Origin: Sesamum alatum
Taxonomy: Eukaryota; Streptophyta; Magnoliopsida; Lamiales; Pedaliaceae
Assembly: GCA_034509735.1 (NCBI GenBank)
Contig: JACGWO010000002.1
Span: forward strand, 50,341,115 to 50,405,114
DNA length: 64,000 nucleotides
Direction: 5' to 3'
Part shown: positions 49,278 to 61,039 of the stretch, in pieces
How the letters are laid out: each line of letters begins with the position of its first letter
Numbering within the stretch: the first letter of the stretch is position 1
Made by a program: the position numbers and the translations under genes
Notes under the pieces: model-generated
What the model saw: only the letters and a program-made list of their open reading frames with translations
Database searches by the model: none
Told to the model about the DNA's origin: nothing

Positions 49278-49980
49278 TAATGTTTTGTTGGAAGAGAGGA
49301 GGGTCCGAGTACCAGGCGGGTCGGCTCAATCAGGAGCACCCGGATCCTCCGGGTGTCATGTAATTGAATTTTGGTCGGTGAGGGTATAGCCCACATCACA
49401 ATTCACATTTAATTTTAGTCTTCCAATTATATATATAGTACAAAATTGAAACCCTAAATATCTAAGTTGATGGTGAAACTTAATATATTTAACTTAGACC
49501 TTTTAACTCTGCTTAATTAAATCAGATAAAAAAAAAAGTAATTTATTATTATTTCTTAAAATTAAACACCAATTATATAATAAATATAATATAATTTTCA
49601 TGTAATAAACTCAAATTCGATTGAAATCAATTTAAGTTGATTAAAAACTACGAATACATAGAAAATTCAAATTTTAATAGTCCTATATAATTCTATTTCG
49701 ACATTTCATAATTTTTATAATTTCGCACATTGAGGATAAATATATCTGAAAAAGTGCACGTGAAATATACTGAGATTTAGCACATTACAATTTCCACGTG
49801 CACTTTTTTCAGTCATTTTAGCAAATTTCAATTATTTTTATTTTCAATTGCAATTTTTTTTAAACTTACAGGACAAAATTATCAAAATAGAACTGTGGAG
49901 AACTAAAATTATCACTCCATACTTATAAAACTAAAATTACAATTTTTTCAAGAAACATGCGCATAAAATATTTAATAAAA

Positions 49981-50373
49981 GAGTAAATTACAACCACCCC
50001 TTAGGTTTCACATAATTACAAATACCCCTTAAAGTTTGTAATTTTTAACCAAAAGCCTGAAATTGTCCATTTTATCTTTAAATTTTTTATTAAAATTGTA
50101 GAAAAATCAGCCGAGTCAAATTGCATTATTGCTCCTATGTGTAAAAAACTTAAAAAACCTTTCACTGCGCATTTTAGTCCAAAAAACTTTTAAGAATTAA
50201 ATAAAAAATAATGCAGTGTATAAGGGCATTTTGATCAGTTCATCCATAAAAATGAATGAAAATGAGTTATTTATTAGACGGTTACAAACCTCAGGGATAA
50301 TTATAATTTTTCAAATAACGATGAGTTATTCATAATTATGTTAAATTTTAAGAGAGATAACTGTAATTTATCC
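49981..50373. mobile_element. MITE, GGGTAAATTAC family, next to CYP714 promoter
   Basis: It is the same family as 36025-36447 but in the opposite orientation: its centre, reversed, shares ATTATTTTTTATTTAATTCT and AGGAGCAATAATG with that copy. Ends are GAGTAAATTACAACC and, reversed, GGATAAATTACAG. Flanks TTAATAAAA (49972-49980) and TTAATAAAT (50374-50382) match at 8 of 9 bases, a slightly decayed target duplication. It ends about 70 bases before a TATA box and about 160 before the P450 start codon. Confidence 0.88.
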
Positions 50374-50443
50374 TTAATAAATATAAAAATTTACGTGGTT
50401 CGTAAAATTCTGGTGCATGTACATAATGAATTTTACCCAAGCT

Positions 50444-50450
50444 TATATAA
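50444..50450 (+). promoter_or_regulatory. TATA box of the CYP714 gene
   Basis: TATATAA lies 82 bases upstream of the start codon, a normal spacing for a plant promoter with a leader of roughly 50 bases. Confidence 0.7.
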
Positions 50451-50531
50451 GCAAGCTGAAGCAGTAGTTGGTCTGCCACATATACTACTAATAGCAATAG
50501 CAATAGCGAAGTGTCGAGAAAAAAGCCAGAA

Positions 50532-53500
50532 ATGAAGGCCCTTCTTCTTCTTCTTCTTCTTGTTCTGGTTTTGGGTGTCCTTTTCTTCACAAACAAACAT
50601 GGTCTTGTTGTTCTTGTTTTTGTTCCTGGTTTGCCCTTGTACTTTCTGGAAATCCTGTGGGTGAAGCCATGGCGGATCCGGAGGAAGCTTCAGGCACAAG
50701 GGATAAAAGGGCCAAAACCTTCCCTTCTCTATGGGAATGTTTGGGAGATGCAGAAAATCCAAGAATCAGCTAAGAAAAACAGTGGGAAGAATGAAGGTGA
50801 TCAGTTCGTCGCCCATGATTACACCTCAACCCTCTTTCCCTACTTTGAACACTGGAGAAAAAAATATGGTAATAATTAAAACTTCTCTCTCTTTCTCTCT
50901 CTCACATACACACACATACGTAATTAATTATCTAGAATTTTAAAATTTTGAACAGACTTATAATATAACGTCTCTATATATATTTTATTATAGGAACGAA
51001 GACTATAGAAATAAACACGATGGATTTTTTCCCTAGAATTCTGAAGTACCAGCCTTGATTTTTTAATTTTTATAAATGTGGCGTGAAAATTCATAGGAAA
51101 ATATATGTGGTGGGAGTCTAGTTGGTGGGGAAACACGTGTCGTGATCAAAGTCTAGTTTGGTAGGCCTATACATGTAATTTCATTTTTTAATCGAATTTC
51201 ATCGCATTTAATTAATTTTTGTATTCTTTTTTGGCATAATTTGTTATTATTTTAATCAAAATCATGCATATATAACTGAAAAATGTGGAAAAAGAGAGAA
51301 AATGAAGTTGGAAAAAGGAGGTTTTGGAAAAAAATGAATTATTATTATTATTATTACTACTACTACTATTATTATTATTATTTGTCAAAATCCGAGATCA
51401 AATCCGCCAAGAAACTCTTGAACCTGCCTTGGATTTAGAACTTGAAAGGCTCGATTTAAAATTTTTAAAATAATAATTTATAAATAACACTATAATAATT
51501 TTATAAATACGAGACAATAATATTATTATAAAATCGATCAAAAACACCAAGAACCAAAATACAAGATACAATTATGACTCCCAAACTTGGCCCGAATAAA
51601 GCGGGTCCAAGTTCGGATCTAATCCAGACCCATCACCATCCTTACTATTACCAAAAGGGATATCGGGTTAGATAAGCTCGGACATAAAGTGAAATTAGGG
51701 TGACTAGACTTGGGTTGCATTGCATGCTCTAACAAAGTTGAAGCTGCCATCCCATCCCATGCTTCAGAAAGACTCCATATATAGTACTTGAGAGCACAAA
51801 CCTCTTATCCTCCCCCAAGCATTGATCAATATCTCCAGTTCGTCTAAGATCATTGGATAAAACGAGAAAATACAATATAAAATAAGAAATTGATGTGTTG
51901 TACTCGATTTTCTGTAAATAATCAGACTCCCATTACATACATATATAGTAATTTTTCACAATAATGGTGGGGAAGATGTATGCAGCCATTAACGAATATA
52001 GGTGTTCACACATTATATATCGTGTTTAACATGTAATTAGAATAATTAACAATTCACAACGACCCCCACATTATGTTATAAATAATAATTTCCGACACCC
52101 ATATATATATATGCATTATTTAATATTTTGATACTCGAAAAGAAAAAGAAAAAGAAAAAGAAAAAAAGACAATATGTGTGTGAATTATCCTTAGGAAACA
52201 AGGGGTAGTGTGATCCACTGTTGGTGAAGGGACAGAGGCCAACTTTTAACGAGGAAAAAGGGTGTGTCTGAAGGGCATCATATATAGACTCATGATTCAA
52301 ATTCAATGCTCCAAAATATATTAACATGGCGTGGGAAAAAAAAGTAGGGAAGAGGTACATGTTGGGACAGATGCATGTGCATTGAATCTTGTTTCTTTTT
52401 CTTTCTCTTTTTGTAAATTAGGTATTTCCAAGAAATTACGAATATTGTGGGTGTTTCTCAAATTAGATTTTTTGTTGTAAAATTTATTTTATTTTATACT
52501 TCATTTAACATACACATATTATGTGTATAAAATCTTTCCTGAAATAAAATACATAATATATATATTAAACGAAGTAGAAAATAAAATATAATTTGTAACA
52601 AAAAATCCAATCCCAAAGTTTGGATAGTGTGCATCATTTACTCATCAGCACATTTAGGGTCACTCACTTAATTAGTTGAATTCTCCATGCCACACACTCC
52701 CACTCCATTGCACTTGGAAAAATAAGGGTAAATTACAACAGATTCCTCTAAAATTTTTCATAATTACAAATACCTTTTATTATTTAAAAATTTACAAAAA
52801 CTCTTAAAATTAACGATTGTCTAACAAATACTCCTGCAATGGACTATCACGAAGGAAATATATTAGACGACCTAATTTTATAGGGATATTTGTAATTTTT
52901 AAAATAATACAGAGATATTTGTAGTTACAGCAAATTTTAGGAAGTCGATTGTAATTCACCCGAGAAAAATAATTTGGAGGGTTCGAAGTCTTAAAAGATA
53001 TTTCACACACCAAAAAAAAAATAAAATTGTGTGCTGGTGCAATTTTAGCTAGTCCAATTTGATACATGCACAGACATATTGGGAGGGTGGTGGATTCAGT
53101 GCTAACCATTGTACCATATTATGGTGGGGAGAAGCAGAGAGAGGGGTCAACTTCTCACTAATGTTGGGGTAGTTTTCAATCACCATCACATCATCATCAA
53201 ATTACTATGAGTAAGAGTGGTCCCATTGGGTCGAGTCCACAATAAGATCACACGTACTCAAAACTTACTTTTGATAGTAACTGAATATTATATTAGCATT
53301 CTTTTCACGTTTATAGGTTCATAACACTATGTGGGCCTGTATCTTGCGCCTTTATTATGAGGCCAATTATTACTCCAAATTGGAATATAATAGCAAATAT
53401 TTGAGATAATTTTAGCGTTCTTTTCTAAAATTTAATATAATTATATATAAATTTTTAATGATGAAAAAATACATATAACACTCTTGATTCTAAAAAAAAG

Positions 53501-56064
53501 ATATTCGCTATTTAAAATTCATCAAATTTATTTATATTAGCAAAAAAATTGAGTGAAAATTCATATTTATTTCTGATTGACTTATTAATGACTTATTACA
53601 AGTCAAAAATATTACTTTTTTCACCAAACTATCCTTATACATCTTCACCCTTATAAGTGTACTTTGGTTAGAAAAAGATTTATTTGACATGCAATAAGTT
53701 AATAATAAGTTAATCGACAATAAATATGAAGTTTTTATTCAATTTTTTTGTTAATATCACAAATTAAGTGAATTTTGACTAATGGAGTGATCTAAAAAAA
53801 ACAAACATTACGGATATAGATGTAATTTGAAAATTACATAGGTTTACATGTAATAACATCAAATATCAGGGGAAGGTGGTTTAATTATCTCCAAATATTT
53901 TGACCATATGGTTAAAATTTAAATTTCTGTATTGATTTCGTTTAATTGGTGGATAGTATTATCGTCATAATTTTTAAATCGTACTGATTTATAGTACAAG
54001 GAATATTATTTTTTTTTTTTTTGTTATTTTGTAATATTCGTAAATTTGATGTGTGAATCTACAAGCGTTTGGTGGATGCAGGTCCGATTTACACTTACTC
54101 AACGGGAAACAAGCAACATTTGTACGTAAACCATCCAGAGCTAGTGAAGGAAATGAACCACTGTATTTCTTCGGACTTGGGGAAGCCTTCTTACATCACA
54201 AAACGGCTAGCACCCATGCTCGGCAATGGTATATTGAGGTCCAACGGCCACATTTGGGCACAACAGAGGAAAATTGTTGCACCTGAGTTCTTCATGGACA
54301 AGGTCAAGGTAGGACAAAAGTACTCTAATACTAAGTTCAAGATCATGTCTGATTGAGACAATAAACCAAACACTTAAACATCGAGTTATTCTTAGTGACT
54401 TTTGAGATTATGAGTTTCGGGATGTCACATCCTTTCATTTCACGAAATGTGGTGATCATACCTGAACCTGAAGTCTCGAGACTCACTAAGAATATTCGTT
54501 AGTTCTTGAAATCATGTAAGAAAAAATTCGACTTTTTTTTTTCCGGCAGGGGATGGTGGGGCTGATGGTGGAATCGGCCGAGGCGTTAACGAAGAAATGG
54601 GAGGGGTGCATAGAGTCGCAGGGTGGTAAAGTGGCAGAGATCAAAGCAGAGGAGGACTTGAGGAGTGTGTCAGCAGATGTGATCTCAAAAGCGTGTTTTG
54701 GGAGCTCTTTCTTGAGGGGGAAAGAGATTTTCTCCAAGCTTAGAACCCTTCAGAAGGCCATTTCCAAGCAAAGCTTCCTCTTTGGCTCCCATGCATTTAG
54801 GTATGTACTCATCTCTTCTTGAAAATAGTAGTTTTTCATTTTCTTTTACATAAAACATTCTATATAAAAAATTCTTACACAAATCAGGTCTATCCAAATG
54901 CAACTAATATGAAGGGCTTTTGATAATTTTACAACACTTTTTTACGGGCATTTAGCTAGTATTATATTTGTTAATGTGAATATGATGTTATTCGATATTC
55001 GAACAACATAAATTTTGTGGTATTCTTACGTTTCGATTCGCCCTCTTGATCTTGTATGCCCTATGTTCCTACTCCCAACTCCTAACAAAGTCAAACCTGA
55101 TCTGAACTAGAAACAAAATCAACTACTCTCAGAAGAGAACGTTTCCTCACAAATGTGTCTTTTTAATTACACATATGCAGGTTGCTACCAACAGGGCAAC
55201 AAAAGAAAATTGAGCATTTGGAGAAGGAGATAGAAACACTGATATGGGAAGTAGTGAAGGAGAGGGAGAGAGAATGCCAAGAGGAGAACAAGGATCTGCT
55301 GCAGCTGATCCTTGAGGGTGCCATCAATGGTGAAGTGGGCAAGGATTCATCCAAGCGCTTCATCGTTGACAATTGCAAAAACATCTACTTCGCAGGGCAC
55401 GAATCAACTGCCATTGCTGCGTCTTGGTGCTTGATGCTGCTGGCCCTGCATCCCCAATGGCAAGCCCGGATACGGGCCGAGATGGCTCACATCTATGGGG
55501 ACACTAGTGGTGGGCTGGATGCAGAGTCCGTGCACAAATTGAAAACGGTACATGTTTTTTTTCCTTATCTTGTTAAGAGCAAAACGACTATACTATCATT
55601 ACTTGAAATTTTTGCCATTTAAATCTATTTAGGTGACAATGGTGATTCAAGAAGTGTTGAGACTGTATCCCCCAGCAGCATTCGTGTCGAGGGAGGCACT
55701 CCAAGAAACGCAAATCGGCCACATTGTCGTGCCCAAAGGCGTGTGCCTATGGACTTTGATCCCGACCCTACATAGGGACCCAGAGATTTGGGGTCTAGAC
55801 GTGAACGAGTTCAATCCAGAACGTTTTGCAAATGGCATCGCTAAAGCTTGCAAACTGCCACAAGTTTACATCCCGTTTGGATTAGGCCCTCGGCTTTGCC
55901 TCGGCCGGAATTTTGCACTAGTTCAGCTAAAAATTGTAATAGCACTCATCGTCTCCAAGTTCACCTTCTCTCTGTCGCCTAAGTACAGGCACTCGCCTGC
56001 TTATAGAATGATTGTGGAGCCTGGTCAAGGTGTTCACTTACTTGTTCAACCATGTCATAAATAG
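50532..56064 (+). CDS. Cytochrome P450, CYP714 family
   Basis: It is a microsomal haem monooxygenase. Five exons keep phase: 50532-50868, 54082-54308, 54550-54800, 55181-55547 and 55633-56064, for 537 aa. A Leu-rich N-terminal anchor ([19 protein letters not shown]) precedes the catalytic domain. Motifs: C-helix WAQQR (171-175), I-helix AGHESTA (343-349), ExxR as EVLR (401-404), PERF-type NPERF (455-459), and haem loop [10 protein letters not shown] (476-485) with the ligand Cys at 483. The stretch [20 protein letters not shown] and [10 protein letters not shown] is typical of CYP714. Known CYP714 enzymes oxidise gibberellins (inactivating epoxidation or 13-hydroxylation) and some triterpenes; the substrate here cannot be told from sequence. 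Intron 1 is unusually long at 3.2 kb. Confidence 0.93.
51337..51383. repeat. (ATT)n/(ACT)n microsatellite in CYP714 intron 1
   Basis: This is a trinucleotide run that changes from ATT to ACT and back. Confidence 0.85.
52726..52963. mobile_element. Short MITE in CYP714 intron 1
   Basis: The left end reads GGGTAAATTACAACAGATTC and the right end reversed reads GGGTGAATTACAATCGAC. GAAAAATAA occurs at 52717-52725 just before the element and at 52964-52972 just after it, a 9-bp target duplication if two bases (GA) belong to the right end. Its interior resembles the copy at 8684-8909. Confidence 0.8.
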
Positions 56065-59000
56065 CGAGGGTTCTAAGGTTTTGGACTTGTGTTATTTATA
56101 TGCTTAGCTTGTGAAATTTTGATGTAATGTTCTCTAATTGAAGAAAATACCACCAATTGTTAACCACTAAAAGAATATATAAAATCTTTACAAAGTAATA
56201 AGTACAATTAACATAAATATAGGCCCGAACAATGCACATAGAATTCAAATGAATCAATTAAAAAAAAAAAAACTAGATTGCTAAGAATTTATTCGATTTA
56301 GATTATGTTTTTTCTTTAAAAAAAAACTAACAGTTGGAAATTAAAAGATATTCAGAAAAAAAAAGAACAAAATTGATTTTCCCAAAGAAGTTACAAAATT
56401 ATATTTGCCCTTCGAAAATTCACTGTTTACACCTAACCATCTTTCGTTAAAATTTGGACGATAAATGATGACTTTAGCAAAAACAGATTATATAGATTTT
56501 TAATTTTACCCCTCATTTAACATTCACATGTAATAAATTTTGTACTTATAAGAAAAAAATATAATAATCTTAATCTATTTCAACGTATATACACTATATT
56601 TATTCCTTTATAAGTATAAAAATATATATGAGAATGCTCAATAAGGGGAGAAATTGAGTATTTAATGTATTTTTTTGGCTCACGCAAATAATTTTCGTCC
56701 ACATTCTAACTAAAGGGGATCAAATGTAGACGAAGAATTTTCAAAGAGGGTGTTGTGTAATTTCAAAACTTTTTGGGAGAAAAGTAATTTCGCATTTTCA
56801 GGAAGGATCTAAGTGTAATTAACGCTAATTAAATCACATAACCGGCAAAAAGTTCTGTAAAATGACAAATAAATATTAAGATAATAACAACTAGATAAGC
56901 TAAATTCTAATTATAATTATATTTTCGAATTAAGAGTAGATCTTTTTTCCCCATATATAATTGCACAAAGATATAGTGATATCGTAACATTTGATATTTA
57001 TAATGTTTGGAAACATCATAAACCATATATAGTTAGGAAAGTAAGGGTTTATTTGGTTCACTGAGAGAAAAGGTGGAAGAGAAGTGAAAAAATATTATTT
57101 TTGGTTTAAATTATTTAGTATGTTTGAAATGACAATAAATCTCATATACTTGAACAATAATATTTTTTATTTGTCAATATCTCAAATATTACAAAAGCAG
57201 CTTGGTCTAACAACAAATTAAGGAGAAATGATTATGAACCAAGATTAACTGCAAACTAAAAATAAAAAATTCTAAAAAACACAAAAATAAAGCATGTTTA
57301 CCTCATTGTTAACTTTGACATAGTTTTTTCGATGGTCTTGATTATATTTTCTCAAATATTATGTACGGGAATTATTAGTGGAAAGTGAAAAAAAGAATTG
57401 GAGAAAATCATATGTATGTATTATAGAATAAACAAAAATAAGATGTGTACTTTATTGTGTTTTTGGTCTTATACTTTCATTTTTTCGTCCAATTTTGGAC
57501 AAGAACAAAATTAAACTCTGAAATATTTGTACGTCACAATATATTTATTTTATCTAAGAGTATATTTATATCGAAACCACAAGACTTATAAAATATTCAA
57601 AAGGTTTCTTGATACAGTTTTTCTTACTAACTAATAATATAATAGTTATTAAGTTCCAAATAATTAAAAGGAGGGATAGATGGGCTTTCTTTTAATAAGA
57701 ACATAGTTTAAATATAATATCAAGTACCCTTTATGTGTTCTTGATTTTTCTATTAATATTGTCAATGTGTTTTTCTTCTATCGTAACATTTTGATTACAT
57801 TAAATTTTAAAATAAAACCAATTCATATGAAACTAGAGTTCAAGGGCTTTTTAACCATAGGTGACAAACATATAAAATACTTCCTAAGAAATAATTATAA
57901 TTTGTATAATTATTTTCTTATGACATATGAAGTGATACTTTTATAATTTTTTACACTAATTAATTAGTGCACATCAATTACAAATCTAAAGTATAAATTA
58001 AGATTAATTTATCGAAAAAATAAAAAAAAGTATAAAATCTTAACTTTAGATAATTTTGTTATAGAATCAAAAGGAATTGATGAATTAATAAATAATTATT
58101 AAATTATAATATTATTTGAATAAACACCTTTTCAATTTCATTTAACCAGTCAATTGATCATGATATATTTATTTACTCGACTAATTCTATAATTATAGTA
58201 ATATAACCTTAAATTTGTAATAGTACATGTTTATACCACTATGATAGAGTAAACAATTTTGAAACTATTTTTTCTTTAAATTTTAATTTTTAAAAATTCA
58301 AATTTAGAATAGAAAAGGGAGAAAGATATTTATTTTATATATTATATTGTCTTTTCATATTTTATTTTGATTAGGCTAATCAAATAATATAAGATTCAAA
58401 AAATATATAAAAAATAAACAATAGAAAAAGAAAACCAAAACAATTAATAATTTGTTGTTGATTCTTTCTAATAAGGGTAAATAATAAACTTTTCTTCTGG
58501 TATATTCGTAATTTGATTTTATTATGTTTCTTTATTGAAATTATCAGAGAAAAAAGACACAGATAGATTTTTTTTCTAACTTATTGTGTAGTACTTATTT
58601 TCATGTTGGTTAATTTAAGGAATTTAATATAGTTTAATTTATAACTGTATTTTGAATTACATCTCACAAAACATAAAACACTAAAATGAGAATTAAAGAT
58701 GGAACTTAAAGTATACATATGCCCATGAAAAAAATTAATACTATTATTAATTATTAATAATTGAAAAAAAATTGCATATATAAAATTTTAACATATAAAA
58801 TTACTTGGTGTGTCTTATGTTATGCATTTAAAATGCTATTTACAGTATATACAGATATCAATCAAAAGAAAGTTTAAATTTAATTTAATAGTAATTTCTT
58901 TTAACAATTTTTACTTCTTTATTATTTGATCTTTAAATAAAGATTCTTGATTTGATTATCATTTATGTATTAATATGATACAAACTTAAAACATCGGATA

Positions 59001-59400
59001 ATGATAATAATCAACATAGTAACACAAAAACAAACAAAAGTGAAGAGATATGCAAAAAGATAATAGAATCAACAAAACTCACAAAAATTTCCATGAAACT
59101 ATGTATTCATTAATGACATTTCATAAAAAAACTTAATAAGTTGCTATCATTTATATACCATATAATAATTATTATATTATTACTTATATAAATAATTATT
59201 ATTAATTATATTTTTCAAAAATTCAAAATTTGTAAAATATTTATAATTTTTATGACTATTTCTTAAAAAGAATAAAACAAATGTTAATTATTCATGCGCA
59301 GCGCGTGTGCACCTTGATAGTTTAAATAAAATACATACATCCACGCACATTTATGTAAAAACCAGTCAAGAGTTTAAAGTAGAGTTTTAAGAATAGGAAA
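56065..59400. other. 3.3-kb AT-rich gene-free region
   Basis: It begins with the CYP714 3' UTR (to about 56160). One MITE-like pair of inverted ends lies at about 56370-56830. The remainder, particularly 56840-59300, is very AT-rich with no exon, clear tandem repeat or element boundary. Confidence 0.6.
56370..56830. mobile_element. MITE-like element, third family
   Basis: The left part, TTTTCCCAAAGAAGTTACAA then GCCCTTCGAAAATTC and GGACGA, pairs with the reversed right part TTTTCTCCCAAAAAGTTTTG then CCCTCTTTGAAAATTC and GGACGA. The right end extends to TTACACTTAGATCC. The left end looks worn and no target duplication is clear. Confidence 0.6.
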
Positions 59401-61000
59401 GGAAGCTTACCGTACGTATTAGAATCAAGCAATACACCTCCTCTTCATCTGGGCAACAACAGCAAACAGTTGAGATGAGCAAACACAATGCAGAAAACAT
59501 ATCCAATTACTACACACCGGCGGCCGGTCATATATATACTTGCAAGCAACCTTGGTAAACGGTTCCAAGCAACCTCCCTATAATCAAATCTGGAACCAAG
59601 AAACTAAACGCAATTGTAAGACGACAGTCTAAGATAATGGTAACTCCTTACACATTCTAACATCTAATGCACTCCACTCCACTTGAACACTTCATTGCAC
59701 TCTGTTACACTTTTAGGAGGCATCTCAATTTTCTTAGCATAAGCTCTGTCTGACCTTTGCCTCACTAACACAGTCTTGAGGGATCAACCATGTTAATTAA
59801 AGATGCACTATATATAATTTGTTGAAGTAGATAACTCTACAACTACAGAAATAGAACATACAATAGTAGCAACTATTTCAGGACATATGCCTAAACCTCA
59901 ACATTCGTAAAGGTTTCCACTCGTCTAGCTAACGAGTGACCATTATGGTATAAAAACTAGTGAGGAGCTGAATTGGGCTCCAGAGACCAGCCAACAGTAA
60001 TATTTAGCAGGACAAACTTACCGGCCTTGGCAGGAAGTTCAGTAAGAACAAAAATAAGGGTAAGGTTGATACCATATCAGACAAAGCAATATATATCTCC
60101 ACTTGGACAACAAAGTCATACCTGCCAATGATTAGCATAGGGTATCATATAAACACGGTGCAGAAAACACATCCAAGATACATGCACCACAGAATCTCTA
60201 AGATATACTTCCAAAGATAAGGTGATTGATGAACCCAAAAGTAACGCACGCGTATAACACTAGTTGTTGTACGGACATACATGCCCAAAATAACAGAAAG
60301 GAAAGCAGTTACCTCAGTATGCAAAGATCTCACCTGGAAGTGCAACATTGGCTTTGGACAGGCAAGTAAAACTCTACCAACTCATTGGGGGCAGTTTATT
60401 TCAGGAGGATGCATAGACTGAAAGCATAACATTTGATCTTGGTCTGACATTCAGCTATTTAACAACATAGCAAGACCTCCTCCAATGCATATAAACAAAG
60501 AATTATGGGATAAGATGGCACCACCACAATAAGATATAAGTATCAGACAAATGCAATGCAAGCTCACAAGAAGACATCTTATTTAGTTTGAGATATGATT
60601 CAGAAAGCCTACCATTAAGTGGTTTATGCCTCTCCTGTGGCTCGGCTTAAGAATCATTTCAAATTTGCAATTATCTTCCTTTATGCTTTTTTTAGTAATT
60701 AGTTCTGGCATTAGTTTCTGACATGCTTTGTAAAAGAGCAACAAAAACAACATAGGCAAATGGAAGCAAAAACAATCAACGTCCCTAAAATGAATAGATA
60801 CTCCCACTCAGTTATGCGACCTAACGAACACCGCCATAACAATAAAGAGACTAACGCAAGTTTTACTTTTAAAGTATAAATAAATCAACATAAAACCTAT
60901 ATTTACTTCTACTACAGAATCATTTTAGGTATCTGTGAACTAGAACTTAATTAATACTCTTTTGCAGTATATAAACTTCAATAAATTGGTACTTCAGTGC
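59400..61000. other. Gene-free region left of the tandem array
   Basis: No exon can be supported. Two loosely similar blocks occur about 670 bases apart (GCAGAAAACATATCCA at 59491 and GCAGAAAACACATCCAA at 60161). Toward 61000 the text begins to resemble the tandem array that follows. Confidence 0.5.
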
Positions 61001-61039
61001 AAGGCTAGAATATTTTTAGTATGAGGTATAAATCCACAC

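Larger units (their letters stand above)
43400..49980. other. 6.6-kb gene-free AT-rich region
   Basis: I find no exon on either strand. It holds several inverted-end elements (separate entries), a possible further member of the GGGTAAATTAC family at about 43633-44308 (ends GATAAATTACTTC and, reversed, GAGTAAATTTCGG), a telomere-like motif at 45564 and a short perfect inverted repeat at 47261. The rest is AT-rich DNA without recognisable content. Confidence 0.6.
50869..54081 (+). other. Intron 1 of the CYP714 gene
   Basis: This 3.2-kb intron contains a MITE (52726-52963), an (ATT)n/(ACT)n microsatellite at 51337-51383, a short AAGAAA-type repeat near 52138-52165 and otherwise AT-rich DNA. I see no hidden exon. 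Confidence 0.8.

Noticed and set aside
51738..51758. TGAAGCTGCCA resembling the start of miR167.
   Set aside because: Only 11 bases match, the next base differs and I see no complementary arm nearby that would make a miRNA hairpin.
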